Position numbers and translations under genes: made by a program
Source: Vibrio sp. qd031
GTDB lineage: Bacteria > Pseudomonadota > Gammaproteobacteria > Enterobacterales > Vibrionaceae
Direction of reading: 5' to 3'
DNA length: 64,000 nucleotides
Assembly (NCBI RefSeq): GCF_002100145.1
Contig: NZ_JXQD01000031.1
Location: 62,324-126,323, forward strand
Shown: piece by piece, positions 1 to 9,693 of the stretch
Layout: every line of letters starts with the position of its first letter
How positions within the stretch are numbered: position 1 is the stretch's first letter
Notes under the pieces: generated by a model
Database searches by the model: none
What the model was told of the DNA's origin: nothing
Seen by the model: only the letters and a program-made list of their open reading frames with translations

Positions 1-2
1 TT

Positions 3-332
3 TCATTGCGTGAACTGGGTGTATCCGACAACAAACTACGCCTCATTTACGTAAAGGCATTAGAACTTAACCAATTTCATATGGTGTTGGCTTACTACTC
101 CACCCCTAGTGCCGTACCAATCATATTGGACAACTTGAACAAATCTGTACTGCCCGCGACGGCTCGCAACGATTTACTGCCGATTTACAGCTTTAATGCT
201 CAGCACCTTTGGATTATGAAAGAGAACCCATCAGGAAAACTTGCTGGAAACTCTTCTCGGTTGAGCTTATGGAACAATTTGCAACAGCGAGAGCGCGACC
301 TGTCGCTCAAGCTGCCTGTATTAAAATACTGA
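3..332 (+). CDS. lapG: LapG-like periplasmic cysteine protease, C-terminal part (cut by window start)
   Basis: The frame is open to the left edge, so only about the last 109 codons are present. The visible part contains the His region (FHMVLAYY) and the Asp region (PIILDNL) of bacterial transglutaminase-like cysteine proteases; the catalytic Cys would lie upstream. LapG cleaves the N-terminal retention module of large surface adhesins in the periplasm when it is not held by LapD. The stop is 13 nt before lapD, which supports this assignment and a shared operon. Confidence 0.8.
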   Translation, partial: SLRELGVSDNKLRLIYVKALELNQFHMVLAYYSTPSAVPIILDNLNKSVLPATARNDLLPIYSFNAQHLWIMKENPSGKLAGNSSRLSLWNNLQQRERDLSLKLPVLKY

Positions 333-345
333 ACGAGTAACGATT

Positions 346-2256
346 ATGACACTATCTCGACAACTGGTGATTGGAATGATTTTGGTCCTTACCCTGCTAC
401 TGAGCGCGGTATTTACCATTGAGTTTCGATCGACACAGAATTACCTGATTGAGCAGCAGCGCTCTGAAGTGCACAACACGATTAATACTGTAGGGTTGGC
501 TCTCGCACCCTATTTACAGGATAACGATCATGTTGCCGCTGAGTCGGTCATAAACGCACTGTTTGATGGCAGCTCGTATTCGGTGGTTCGGTTGGTGTTT
601 TTAGATGATGGTCACGAGATTGTTCGCTCTTACCCCATCACCGCAAGCCATACCCCAAAATGGTTTGTCGACCTTGGTCTGTTCTATCCACAACACGATA
701 AACGTATCGTCACCAGTGGCTGGATGCAGTTGGCTGAAGTCGAAATTATCTCTCACCCAGGTCAAGCCTATGCTCAGCTATGGAAAACCGTAAACAATCT
801 TGGACTGCTGTTTATTTCGACGCTGCTGTTTGGGGTGTTTGCAATTTCTGTATTGGTGCGTAAAGCACTCACCCCACTCAACGCCATTTCGACCAAAATG
901 CGCCAAGTGGCAAACAAACAGTTTGGCGAACCTCTTCCTCTGCCAAACACTAAAGAGTTAATCCCTGTTGTGGCGGGCATTAACTCGATGGCAAAACAAG
1001 TTGAAGCCAGCTTTATTCAACAAGCCAACGAAGCGGAAGCCCTAAGACAACAAGCCTACATGGATCCTGTATCTAAACTTGGTAACCGTAGTTTCTATAT
1101 GGGGCAAGTTACCCAATGGTTAGAAGAAAGTGCCACTGGTGGATTAGCACTTATCAAAGCACCTTTCATAAAAATCGCTTACGACGAACTCAATTACGAA
1201 CAGGCCGATAAGTTAGTCAGCAATATGGGCGAGCATTTTGAAGCAACCCGTCCAACACAAGATACCGTTATAGCTCGACTCAACGTCGATGAATTCGCAT
1301 TTATTATCCCTAATGTTGGCGAGCAAGAGCTGAAAGATATTTTTGATAACTTGTACAGCTACGCCACTAACCTGCGACCTGATCCTCTCGGTACAGCAGA
1401 GAAAGATTTATTCGCCGGGGTATTGTTTAACGATGGTCCAAGCGATAAAGGCGCAATATTGTCGCAGCTCGACAACGCATTGTCACTGGCGCTCTCTCAG
1501 CCAGAAATTAACTTTGGTTTCGTTGGCAGCAAGCAGCAGCACACCAGTTTGGGCAAGCAGCAATGGTTAACGGCGGTGCAAGAAGCGATCACCAATGACA
1601 GCGTCGCCTTTCGCTTTCAAGCGGCTAAAGATGCGCAAGGCAATATTTATCACCAAGAAGTCCTTTCCGCTATTGAAATCAATGGTGAGCGAGCAGGTGC
1701 GAATCAATTCCTGTTTGCTCTAGACCAACTCAAATCCGGAGCACTGTTTGATGAATACGTGATTGCCTCGATGATAGAAAAACTCGAGTCCAAAGAAATT
1801 ACCACACCAATCGCAATCAACCTTACCCCAAGCACTATTGAGCAACCTAGCTTTATTCGCTGGTTGAATGACACGTTAGCCAAACACTCATCCATCTGCT
1901 CAATGCTGCACTTTGAGATCCCAGAAAGCAGCTTTATCGACAATCAACATCACACTGCGCTCCTTTGTCAGGCGATTGAACATCAAGGTGCGCTGTTTGG
2001 TATCGACCACTACGGCCGTCGTTTCCACAGTTTGGAATACATCAAACAGGCCAACCCTAATTACGTGAAGTTGGACTACTTGTACACGCACCAATTGGAA
2101 GACGAACAGCAAAAATTCACGTTAACCTCGGTGGCCCGTACTGCGCAAAACTTGGGTATTAAGACCATTGCGTCGCGAGTCGAGACTCAAGATCAGCTCG
2201 ACTTTTTGTTGGAACACTATGTGGATGTGTTCCAAGGTTTCATTGTTAATCAATAA
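346..2256 (+). CDS. lapD: LapD-like c-di-GMP receptor (HAMP-GGDEF-EAL, both degenerate)
   Basis: Inner-membrane receptor that binds cytoplasmic c-di-GMP and then sequesters LapG in the periplasm. The 636-residue protein has a membrane segment at about 8-28, a periplasmic output domain with the conserved SGWMQLAEVEI...SHPGQAY block before the second membrane segment (about 150-172), a HAMP linker, then GGDEF-like and EAL-like domains. The GGDEF signature is replaced by NVDEF. The EAL motif is replaced by EVLS (about residue 430), so both domains are probably catalytically dead, as in known LapD. It follows lapG and precedes a LapB-type transporter with only 15 nt between stop and start. Confidence 0.88.
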   Translation: MTLSRQLVIGMILVLTLLLSAVFTIEFRSTQNYLIEQQRSEVHNTINTVGLALAPYLQDNDHVAAESVINALFDGSSYSVVRLVFLDDGHEIVRSYPITASHTPKWFVDLGLFYPQHDKRIVTSGWMQLAEVEIISHPGQAYAQLWKTVNNLGLLFISTLLFGVFAISVLVRKALTPLNAISTKMRQVANKQFGEPLPLPNTKELIPVVAGINSMAKQVEASFIQQANEAEALRQQAYMDPVSKLGNRSFYMGQVTQWLEESATGGLALIKAPFIKIAYDELNYEQADKLVSNMGEHFEATRPTQDTVIARLNVDEFAFIIPNVGEQELKDIFDNLYSYATNLRPDPLGTAEKDLFAGVLFNDGPSDKGAILSQLDNALSLALSQPEINFGFVGSKQQHTSLGKQQWLTAVQEAITNDSVAFRFQAAKDAQGNIYHQEVLSAIEINGERAGANQFLFALDQLKSGALFDEYVIASMIEKLESKEITTPIAINLTPSTIEQPSFIRWLNDTLAKHSSICSMLHFEIPESSFIDNQHHTALLCQAIEHQGALFGIDHYGRRFHSLEYIKQANPNYVKLDYLYTHQLEDEQQKFTLTSVARTAQNLGIKTIASRVETQDQLDFLLEHYVDVFQGFIVNQ

Positions 2257-2271
2257 GCGGTTAGATTACTT

Positions 2272-4386
2272 ATGCAAGATGCATTGCTTCACTCTCTTAT
2301 CTATGTGAGCCGCTACTATGGGCTTTCAAATTCTCCCGAGGCACTGATTAACGGCTTGCCTCTTTCCGATGGGCAGCTCACCCCATTTTTATTCACTCGT
2401 GCTGCCAGCCGCGCTGGTCTGCTCGCCAAAGAGCATAAAAAATCTCTAGCCGATGTGTCGAATATTAGCTTACCCGCAGTATTACTGCTGGAATCTGGCC
2501 AAGCTTGTGTCTTGCTGAGCGTTGATATCGAGTCTCAACAAGCCGAAGTTGTCACTCCCGACTCTCATAACGTGCCAATTTCTCAACCTCTTAGTGAACT
2601 CGAGCAGCAATACATCGGCCGACTGTTTTTGCTTAAAAAACAATTTCAGTTTGATCAGCGCTCGCCAGAGGTATTGAAACCCAAAGAGGGGCACTGGTTC
2701 TGGGGGACGCTATTTCAATCCAAGCACATTTATCGTGATGTATTGATCGCAACGATACTCATCAACTTGTTTGCGTTAGCCACCCCCATGTTTACTCGAT
2801 TGGTGTATGACAAAGTCGTCCCTAACCTTGCGTTTGATACGTTGTGGGTCCTCTCGTCAGGGGTGCTGGTGGTGTTCTTGTTTGACTTCGCACTTAAATC
2901 TCTACGCGCTTATTTTATTGATGTCGCCGGGAAAAAGTCGGATGTACTCATCTCATCCAAACTGTACGAGAAAGTACTGGGAATGAGAATGGAAGCTAAG
3001 CCGGCTTCAACGGGCGCCTTTGCCAAACATTTGCAAGAGTTCGAGTCCATTCGGGAGTTTTTTACCTCGGCAACCATTTCATCTCTGATAGACCTTCCTT
3101 TCGCCATTTTATTCTTGGTTGTAATTTGGCTTGTCGCTGGTCCTGTAGTGATTGTTCCGATCATTGGTATTGTGCTTCTATTAATCCACTCTTTGATTAT
3201 TCAGGGGCCGCTGAGGCGCAGTATTGAGGAAGGGTCGAGGCTATCGTCGCAGAAATACGCAAACCTAGTAGAAAGCCTTGTTGGGCTTGAGTCGGTTAAG
3301 TTGTTTAATGCACAAAGTCACTTCCAGTATCGCTGGGAAGAAGCCGTCGCACACATGTCCAACTGGGCCATTAAATCTCGTCGCTTAACGGACTCTATTC
3401 AAAATAGCGCCTCTTTGGTTCAGCAGCTTTGTAGCGTTGGAATGATCATTGTGGGTGTGTATCTGATTTCGGAAGGCGAGTTGAGCATGGGTGGTTTGAT
3501 TGCCGCGACAATGCTTAGCAGCCGAGCCATTGGCCCAATGATTCAAATCGCCGTGCTCTCAACACGTTACAACCAAGCCAAGTCTGCCATGACCATCATT
3601 GAGCAGATTATGCAAACGCCCGATGAACAAGTAGAAGGTCAGCGATACATTCACCGTCCTGTACTGCAAGGTAACATTGAACTTGAGAATGTGACGTTTA
3701 ACTACCCAGAAGCACCGATGCCCTCAATCCGAAACCTATCATTGCGCATCAAACAAGGGGAAAAGGTCGCGGTGATTGGGCGTATTGGATCGGGCAAGAC
3801 CACTCTAGAGCGCCTGATTATGGGATTGTATCTACCGACTCAAGGATACATTCGAATTGACGACACAGACATCTCCCAGCTACACCATGTCGACCTACGC
3901 CGAAATATTGGTTGCGTCCCTCAAGACACTCAACTGTTCTTTGGCAGCATTCGTGACAACATCACCTTGGGACAAACCATCGTGGATGACCGTGAAGTGA
4001 TGGAAGCTGCGCAACGCGCCGGTGTTACCGCATTTACTCAGCAGGATCCTGCGGGACTAGAAAGACAAGTAGGAGAAAGCGGTCAAATGCTCTCTGGAGG
4101 CCAAAGACAATCTGTTGCTATTGCTCGCGCATTGCTTGGTCGTCCTCCGGTACTGATCATGGATGAGCCAACCAGCGCCATGGACAATCGCTCTGAGATG
4201 CACATTAAGACGCAACTGCGCCAGCTTAAAGACGATGAAACACTGTTATTGATCACCCACAAAACCAGCATGCTAGACGTTGTTGATCGGCTTATTGTTA
4301 TGGAGAAAGGCGCTATTATCGCTGACGGCCCTAAAGAGCAAGTACTAAAAGACCTACAACAAGGCAAAGTCAAAGGTAGCAGTTAA
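2272..4386 (+). CDS. lapB: LapB/RtxB-type type I secretion ABC transporter
   Basis: The 704-residue protein has an N-terminal C39-peptidase-like domain (about 1-130) that lacks the catalytic Cys, six membrane segments at about 160-430, and a nucleotide-binding domain with Walker A GRIGSGKTT (about 503), signature LSGGQRQ (about 607), Walker B VLIMDEP and a switch His in LLITHKT. This is the transporter class that exports giant RTX-type adhesins. The membrane-fusion protein and the TolC-like partner are not in the window. Given lapG-lapD upstream, the exported adhesin is probably the LapG substrate. Confidence 0.85.
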   Translation: MQDALLHSLIYVSRYYGLSNSPEALINGLPLSDGQLTPFLFTRAASRAGLLAKEHKKSLADVSNISLPAVLLLESGQACVLLSVDIESQQAEVVTPDSHNVPISQPLSELEQQYIGRLFLLKKQFQFDQRSPEVLKPKEGHWFWGTLFQSKHIYRDVLIATILINLFALATPMFTRLVYDKVVPNLAFDTLWVLSSGVLVVFLFDFALKSLRAYFIDVAGKKSDVLISSKLYEKVLGMRMEAKPASTGAFAKHLQEFESIREFFTSATISSLIDLPFAILFLVVIWLVAGPVVIVPIIGIVLLLIHSLIIQGPLRRSIEEGSRLSSQKYANLVESLVGLESVKLFNAQSHFQYRWEEAVAHMSNWAIKSRRLTDSIQNSASLVQQLCSVGMIIVGVYLISEGELSMGGLIAATMLSSRAIGPMIQIAVLSTRYNQAKSAMTIIEQIMQTPDEQVEGQRYIHRPVLQGNIELENVTFNYPEAPMPSIRNLSLRIKQGEKVAVIGRIGSGKTTLERLIMGLYLPTQGYIRIDDTDISQLHHVDLRRNIGCVPQDTQLFFGSIRDNITLGQTIVDDREVMEAAQRAGVTAFTQQDPAGLERQVGESGQMLSGGQRQSVAIARALLGRPPVLIMDEPTSAMDNRSEMHIKTQLRQLKDDETLLLITHKTSMLDVVDRLIVMEKGAIIADGPKEQVLKDLQQGKVKGSS

Positions 4387-4422
4387 CGTCGGTTAGAATA
4401 ACTGCCAAGCTATAGCTACATT

Positions 4423-4457
4423 AAGCCCCTCTTGATTTGATGCAGAGGGGCTTTTTT
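4423..4457 (+). terminator. Rho-independent terminator after lapB
   Basis: Ten-base-pair stem AAGCCCCTCT / AGAGGGGCTT with an 11-nt loop followed by a T run, 37 nt after the transporter stop codon. It would end the lapG-lapD-lapB transcript. Confidence 0.9.
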
Positions 4458-4569
4458 ATAGGCAGTAATTAGTCTCAGATTTTGGGTGTAAATTTTGCTT
4501 TTTGACAAAGACTACCTACGCTTAAATTGGGTTCCCAAACGACTTCAATTAAATAAGAGGCTACGCACT

Positions 4570-4803
4570 ATGTTAGGAGAAAATCACTCCCTTTTGCACG
4601 ACTTCCCCGAGTACAAAGATCAGATTCAAACCTTGCTCAACAGTGACAGCAAGTTTGCTGAAGACACCAAAGCTTACAACGCGCTAGATAAAGAAATTCG
4701 CACCTTGGAATTAAGAGACTCTCCTATCGATGACATCGAAATGCACCGCCTAAAGGCTCAACGAGCAGACCTAAAAGATGCTCTATTTCATCAGTTAAAA
4801 TAG
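4570..4803 (+). CDS. YdcH family (DUF465) small protein
   Basis: Small helical protein of 77 residues: an N-terminal HDFPEYKDQIQTL segment, then a charged helix with spaced leucines, typical of the YdcH/DUF465 family. Function is unknown in the family. The ATG at 4570 is chosen over the longer open frame because AAGAGG lies 9 nt upstream and the family starts at this point (MLGENHSLLHDFPEY). It stands alone between two terminators. Confidence 0.8.
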   Translation: MLGENHSLLHDFPEYKDQIQTLLNSDSKFAEDTKAYNALDKEIRTLELRDSPIDDIEMHRLKAQRADLKDALFHQLK

Positions 4804-4817
4804 AAATCTATTGATAG

Positions 4818-4845
4818 AGAGGGCTATCAATACGCCCTCTTTTCC
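4818..4845 (+). terminator. Rho-independent terminator after ydcH-like gene
   Basis: Stem AGAGGGC (4818-4824) / GCCCTCT (4834-4840) followed by TTTTCC, 15 nt past the stop codon. Confidence 0.75.
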
Positions 4846-4958
4846 CTGCGATACCCAACCTCCTTGCCCCCACAGGCTGCAAATTTCTGCAACTCACTCG
4901 CCTGTAGACTGCACACTATAGTAACGCTGCAAAACCATAAATCGCGCTTGAGACTCGA

Positions 4959-4973
4959 ATTTACACTGTAAAG
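4959..4973. promoter_or_regulatory. parS2 site (ParB2 binding), intergenic
   Basis: Perfect palindrome TTTACACTGTAAA (4960-4972), matching the known chromosome II centromere consensus NTTTACANTGTAAAN of Vibrio ParB2. It lies between the ydcH-like and SRAP genes, about 5 kb from parB2. Confidence 0.88.
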
Positions 4974-5018
4974 GCAAATATTCGAGAGCATGGTAAAGCA
5001 TAGATATTAGATTTCGTT

Positions 5019-5615
5019 CTAAAACAGTGACATTTGTGCACTTGGATTGGCTGGCGCTTCGGTATTTGAAATGATGAAATCTTCATCTGGTAGCACATTA
5101 AGCAAATCTGCTCGCTCGTCAATAGTGCCTAGTACCCAAGGCGATATTTGGTCTTGATGAAGAATGAGAGGCATACGGTGATGGTAATGACTGCATTGCT
5201 CGGTCGGTGAGCGAGTTAAGGTGACTACATTCCCGTCTACAACAATAGCTGCCATATAAAGAACAGGGCTTTGCCCCTCAAACAAAAACTTTTGCTTTGC
5301 TCCTTGTTGCGTCGACCACTCGTACCATCCACTGCAAGGAACAACCACCGGTGAGTGGGCGAACCCATACTTAAACGTTGATTTACTGGCGACAGTTTCG
5401 CTTTTAGCATTTATCAATAACTTGGACGACCATGCAGGTTGGACTCCCCACCCTAAGGCCGTGTGCTCCAAGCGATGATTTAATGAAGCAGATACAACAG
5501 AGAGCGGCTGTGTTGGTCTAACGTCATTATTAGTGGTTGTCCAAAACTCAATACCTAATGCTTCAGACACTAATTGCGCTAGAGGGTCGGCTATGATGTT
5601 GAGTCGTCCACACAT
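5019..5615 (-). CDS. SRAP domain protein (YedK/HMCES family)
   Basis: The family forms a stable thiazolidine crosslink between its N-terminal Cys2 and abasic sites in single-stranded DNA, shielding them during replication. All hallmarks are visible: MCGR at the start with Cys2 (fixing the start codon), the NAKSET block, the GWYEW motif with the active Glu at about residue 100, and HHRMPLIL with the active His. At 198 residues it is close to the usual family length (about 220). It appears to be a single-gene unit. Confidence 0.9.
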   Translation of the reverse strand: MCGRLNIIADPLAQLVSEALGIEFWTTTNNDVRPTQPLSVVSASLNHRLEHTALGWGVQPAWSSKLLINAKSETVASKSTFKYGFAHSPVVVPCSGWYEWSTQQGAKQKFLFEGQSPVLYMAAIVVDGNVVTLTRSPTEQCSHYHHRMPLILHQDQISPWVLGTIDERADLLNVLPDEDFIISNTEAPANPSAQMSLF

Positions 5616-5650
5616 ACGAATCGTTCCTAATCTGTAGCTTTAGTGAGTCA

Positions 5651-7303
5651 CTATTCAGGCTTTATACTTTGGCGATCGATGTGGTATTTATCGAATGAAA
5701 ACAAACTGTAATCGTGTTCACTGCGAGTGGTCACCACCTCTTCACCGTAGTGGATGCTGACATGAGTATAGACCTTTTTCAAAACTTCAACGGTGCAGTT
5801 TTCTAGATGATCGTTAAGGGTATCTTCTAGTTTCTCTTTACGCCTTTTAGCGACTTCTAGGTTACGTTGGGACTGCTCTCTAAACTCATCAAGAGCTTGA
5901 ACTTCTTCCTCGGTTCGCTCTGTTTTGGGCTTTTTCTTAAGTTCAATTTCTTTACGCACCACGTCCATGGTTTTTTCTTGAGCCAGGGTGTACGCCTTTT
6001 TTGCTTCAGCCAGATCGATAAGGTGCTGTTTGAATGCACCAAACATGTAGACTTCTGTTGCAGCATCGCCTTCGCTGCCCAGCTGCGAGCACAACAGTTT
6101 CCCACCCACATTGACCACTCCACCGCTTAATAAGCCGCGGTTTCTTGATTGGTTGAGCACCGTAATGTCACCTTTAGCGGTCAATAACGAGTTAATGCAA
6201 TGTAGACCTAGCTCGATGTTTTTCCCGCTTTTAATCTGGGCATTCAATGCGTAGCCGGCCACAACGCCTTGTTTAGCGGTCACTTGGCAATTGGACTCAT
6301 TCCCTGAAACCTGTCCTATTATTCCTTTTGCAGCAGTGACCGTACCGTGAGCCTGAACCGTTGCCGATTCAATAAACCCTGTCACCTTAACGTCGCCAGT
6401 GGCTTTCACCACCATACCTGGCTCTATATTGCCTTCGACAACTACATCCCCTTTAAACCCAATGTGACCCGTTGCAACCGACACAGAAGAGAGTAGTAAT
6501 GCATCGTCTACATCGACACCATTATCACGGACTTTAGGTAAGCCATTTCGGGCCGCAATCATGTACGCGGGGTCTTTCTTCGAGAGACGACTGCCCGCAA
6601 ACTCGCCATATGGAATATCTTTACCTGGTTTGGGCGCTAAAACGGCTCCTGTCACCGTATAGCCAGGCGTACCCGGTGTTGCTGCAATGCGTTTCATTAA
6701 CACATCTCCAGGTGAGACAGTGATCTGTTCACCAAAATCTTTCAGGTCGACTTTTCCGGTTTTACTGTTGGAATCAACTTGGGGAGAGAGCACTCGCGTT
6801 CGAAAATCTTTGGTCATTGAGATAAAGCGAGTATCTGTTCCTGCGGTGGCGTATTCACCCTTTGCTATTGGCTGAGAAAGTCTTTCACCAGGCTTCAACC
6901 TTTTCGCGTCATTCAGCGCTTTGTTTAACGCTCGCTTATTAATGCCCTTAGTTACATGGGCTTTTGATAACGCATCCATGATCATTCCGGGTGTGAGACT
7001 TTTGCCTCCATAAGCACCAATAACATGCAAAACGGCCAACAAATCATTATTTTGAAGTTCGATCTCAACTAAGGTGTCGACGCGTTCTGCGATGACCACT
7101 TTTTGGCTTTGCAATGTATCACCGGAGTGGATCAGCCCAATAAAGGATTTAACCGCCTCATCATCGACTTTAAATGATTCTGCTCCGACTTCTTGCAACG
7201 CATGAGCTAACCCTTGGATATCAATATTGCCTTCACTGTGCTGACTATCGTCAATGATAGCCATCAAATTAGGCTCCTCGATAACCAGGTACTGTGTCCA
7301 CAT
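5651..7303 (-). CDS. FapA family protein (DUF342)
   Basis: A 550-residue protein of the FapA/DUF342 family. The N-terminal half carries the GTPGYTVTGAVLAPKPGKD block that is typical of the family. A right-handed beta-helix-like region rich in V, G and T follows (about 270-410), then a charged coiled coil (about 425-500). Family members occur next to flagellar or polar-localisation genes, but the neighbours here give no such link. The start at 7303 is supported by GAGGAA 8-9 nt upstream. The exact role cannot be deduced. Confidence 0.75.
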   Translation of the reverse strand: MWTQYLVIEEPNLMAIIDDSQHSEGNIDIQGLAHALQEVGAESFKVDDEAVKSFIGLIHSGDTLQSQKVVIAERVDTLVEIELQNNDLLAVLHVIGAYGGKSLTPGMIMDALSKAHVTKGINKRALNKALNDAKRLKPGERLSQPIAKGEYATAGTDTRFISMTKDFRTRVLSPQVDSNSKTGKVDLKDFGEQITVSPGDVLMKRIAATPGTPGYTVTGAVLAPKPGKDIPYGEFAGSRLSKKDPAYMIAARNGLPKVRDNGVDVDDALLLSSVSVATGHIGFKGDVVVEGNIEPGMVVKATGDVKVTGFIESATVQAHGTVTAAKGIIGQVSGNESNCQVTAKQGVVAGYALNAQIKSGKNIELGLHCINSLLTAKGDITVLNQSRNRGLLSGGVVNVGGKLLCSQLGSEGDAATEVYMFGAFKQHLIDLAEAKKAYTLAQEKTMDVVRKEIELKKKPKTERTEEEVQALDEFREQSQRNLEVAKRRKEKLEDTLNDHLENCTVEVLKKVYTHVSIHYGEEVVTTRSEHDYSLFSFDKYHIDRQSIKPE

Positions 7304-7408
7304 TTGATGTTCCTCAAAGGTTGTTTTACACTAAATTTAACCGAATTCTATACTTTATGCTGCGCAAGCGGTCATAAAAATAAAACAAAAGTGTTAAGAA
7401 ATTTAACG

Positions 7409-7423
7409 ATTTACACTGTAAAT
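7409..7423. promoter_or_regulatory. parS2 site between fapA-like gene and tmcA
   Basis: Perfect TTTACACTGTAAA palindrome at 7410-7422, with A and T outside. It is one of two sites 52 nt apart. Confidence 0.88.
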
Positions 7424-7443
7424 CAGAACTTATAGGGTCGACA

Positions 7444-9555
7444 CTACGAGTCCAAGTTCAATTTACAGTGTAAATTCATCCATTCACGAACGATATCACG
7501 AAGCATTTGTTCAATCTGTCGAATGCCCGTAACAGGATAACGCTTAACCAGCTGTTCGGTGCTCATGTTCTTGATACACACATCAATGAGTAAAGTTCTA
7601 AACTCAATTGTTTGCAACGCTGTAGGATCACATCGCAGTCCTTCAATTACTGACGATCGCACACTTGCAATGCTGTTTCCACCTTGCCCGAACAGTGTCA
7701 TTAAATGTACGTCATTCTTGGGTATTTGATGAGGCTTAAAGTTACTCAACAAGACAAGCGCTATGTCACTGTCAAGAGCCCCTGTTTCATGACTTAACTG
7801 ATCAACAAACTGAGACCTAGAAATACGAATAGCCTGCTCTATCCAGTCCATAGGCGTCATCGAGTACAACCAAATTCCTGAGTAGGTGCCGCTACTGTTA
7901 TCTTTAGACACGCCCATTTTTACAAAGCGAAAACCACAACGCTCCCAGAAGTACACCAAATCCTGAGTGACACCGAAACTGGTAGAAACGAAATCCACCT
8001 TACCTCTTTTGCTGTCGATAAGCTGTTCAAGTAAGTACTGCCCTACCCCATGCTTTTGCCAGCGCGGATGTACAGCAATTCTCATTACTCGGCAACTAAG
8101 TAATGTAAGCGCTTGCTGTTCGCCTAAGTGATTCGCTAGATTAGCCGCGACAAGATGCCCTTTCGGGCGACGTTGCCCTTTTTGAACATCAGCCACCAAA
8201 TTTTGATTAACCCCACCCTCATCCACACTGAGCAATACACCTACTACGCGATCTTGGATAGTGGCAACATTAAGAGATATTGCGTCATCGTCCAACAAGT
8301 TAAATATATCGTTTGGAGAAGTTTGATAGTGAGCGTTGACTAATAGCCCTACACAAGAAGTAAGAAGCGCAGGATTGATGAGCAACTGTGTCTTATCAAT
8401 GTTGCTAAAACACAGCTCGTGCTTGTTAACCGACTCTATAGCATCGGACTCCGCAGACAACAAAAATGTCTGGTTAAGCCACTTTTCGAGAGGATCGAGT
8501 GGCGCCCAACGCATAGGGTTCTCTAGGTGAAGTTGCTGCCACCCCTTACGATGGTTGTCCAACCATTGCATAAACTTAAGTGTAAACCCTCGCCCGCACC
8601 CTTCATATCCGTGGATGGTGGAAGAGTACACCAGTCGATGATAGTGCTCGGCAATCTCTGTCAATATCGGTAATGGAAGTGCTGATGCTTCATCAACAAT
8701 AACAAGGTCGGCAGATGGCTGAGTATCAATGAGTTCATCAGGCGCGATGAATCGAATCGAGCTATCTTGATATTCAAGTGTAGCTGAGACAGAAATTCCA
8801 AGGCTTTCTCTAGCGTACTGAAATAGTGTCTCAACAGCGGCTCGACTGGGTGCAGTAACGATGACTCGACAACGCTGCTTTTTTAGTAGATTGGCCAATG
8901 CGAGTCCAATTCCTGATGACTTTCCCCTACCCCGGTCAGCCGTTAGTACCAATGGACGTTTGCGGTGCCCTGTGACAACCTTGTCTAAAGCGGGAACAAT
9001 GCGTTGTTGCTCTGTGGTGTCACAGCGATAGCGAGAAAATTGTATTTCGGGAAATAAATCTTCAGCTCCTGAAGAAGCCGAAGATGTTCTATTTTCGTCA
9101 AAAAAGATTGTAGGTAACCGATCTAACGCGGCACTAAGCCAGATCATCGAATTTGAAGACGGTTCATCTTGAATCGACAAAACCAATAGACCGTTTCCAG
9201 CAAGGCAACCTATCGCAGCATTAAATCCATTAGCATCAAACGAGTGATCTAAGCTAATTGCAAGAAACTGACATTCACTTCCAAGCAGCGTGCGAGCCTG
9301 CTTGTACATAACATGACGACGAAAAGGTAATGTATTCCAAGCAACGGCAATGGCATCGATGGTGTGAGAATCGAGTATAGAGTCATAGTACGTGCGAACT
9401 ATGTCAGTCGCCCACTCTGTCGGGCCTTTTAGAACGACAACTGCGCGATGACCGCTGTTTGCGGCTTGCTGATGCAACGAGACAATGCGTTGCAATTCCT
9501 GAGCAATTTGAGTCACATTAATACCTTTAACCTGAGAGCTTAATAAGTGTAACAC
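7444..9555 (-). CDS. tmcA: tRNA(Met) cytidine acetyltransferase TmcA
   Basis: TmcA makes N4-acetylcytidine at the wobble position of elongator tRNA-Met, using acetyl-CoA and ATP or GTP hydrolysis. The 703 residues show the family order: N-terminal domain, RNA-helicase-like module with Walker A ADRGRGKSSGIG (about 205-215) and Walker B VIVDEASALPLP, GNAT domain with RIAVHPRWQKHGVGQ (about 490), then a tRNA-binding C-terminus. It is slightly longer than the E. coli protein (671). The start is GTG at 9555 with a weak AAGAAAG upstream. Confidence 0.93.
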   Translation of the reverse strand: MLHLLSSQVKGINVTQIAQELQRIVSLHQQAANSGHRAVVVLKGPTEWATDIVRTYYDSILDSHTIDAIAVAWNTLPFRRHVMYKQARTLLGSECQFLAISLDHSFDANGFNAAIGCLAGNGLLVLSIQDEPSSNSMIWLSAALDRLPTIFFDENRTSSASSGAEDLFPEIQFSRYRCDTTEQQRIVPALDKVVTGHRKRPLVLTADRGRGKSSGIGLALANLLKKQRCRVIVTAPSRAAVETLFQYARESLGISVSATLEYQDSSIRFIAPDELIDTQPSADLVIVDEASALPLPILTEIAEHYHRLVYSSTIHGYEGCGRGFTLKFMQWLDNHRKGWQQLHLENPMRWAPLDPLEKWLNQTFLLSAESDAIESVNKHELCFSNIDKTQLLINPALLTSCVGLLVNAHYQTSPNDIFNLLDDDAISLNVATIQDRVVGVLLSVDEGGVNQNLVADVQKGQRRPKGHLVAANLANHLGEQQALTLLSCRVMRIAVHPRWQKHGVGQYLLEQLIDSKRGKVDFVSTSFGVTQDLVYFWERCGFRFVKMGVSKDNSSGTYSGIWLYSMTPMDWIEQAIRISRSQFVDQLSHETGALDSDIALVLLSNFKPHQIPKNDVHLMTLFGQGGNSIASVRSSVIEGLRCDPTALQTIEFRTLLIDVCIKNMSTEQLVKRYPVTGIRQIEQMLRDIVREWMNLHCKLNLDS
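7461..7475. promoter_or_regulatory. parS2 site inside the 3' end of tmcA
   Basis: Perfect palindrome TTTACAGTGTAAA at 7462-7474, overlapping the last codons of tmcA. The C-terminal residues LHCKLNLDS are therefore partly dictated by the site. Confidence 0.88.
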
Positions 9556-9632
9556 GCAGCTTTCTTAGTGGTCATGATTGTTGTAAGTATTCTGCACTAG
9601 CACCCCTTCCAAAAGTGTTGTTCTAATGGCAA

Positions 9633-9657
9633 TAAAAAAGGCTGCGCAAGGCAGCCT
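9633..9657 (-). terminator. Rho-independent terminator of parA2-parB2
   Basis: Stem AGGCTGC / GCAGCCT (9639-9645, 9651-9657). On the minus strand it is followed by a run of six T, 37 nt past the parB2 stop. Confidence 0.85.
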
Positions 9658-9693
9658 CAATCTTTCGATATCTAATAATTAACGCTTAATCCG

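Noticed and set aside
7214..7435. 73-codon plus-strand open frame crossing the fapA-like start and a parS2 site
   Set aside because: Antisense to a supported gene, no ribosome site, sequence partly a ParB2 site.
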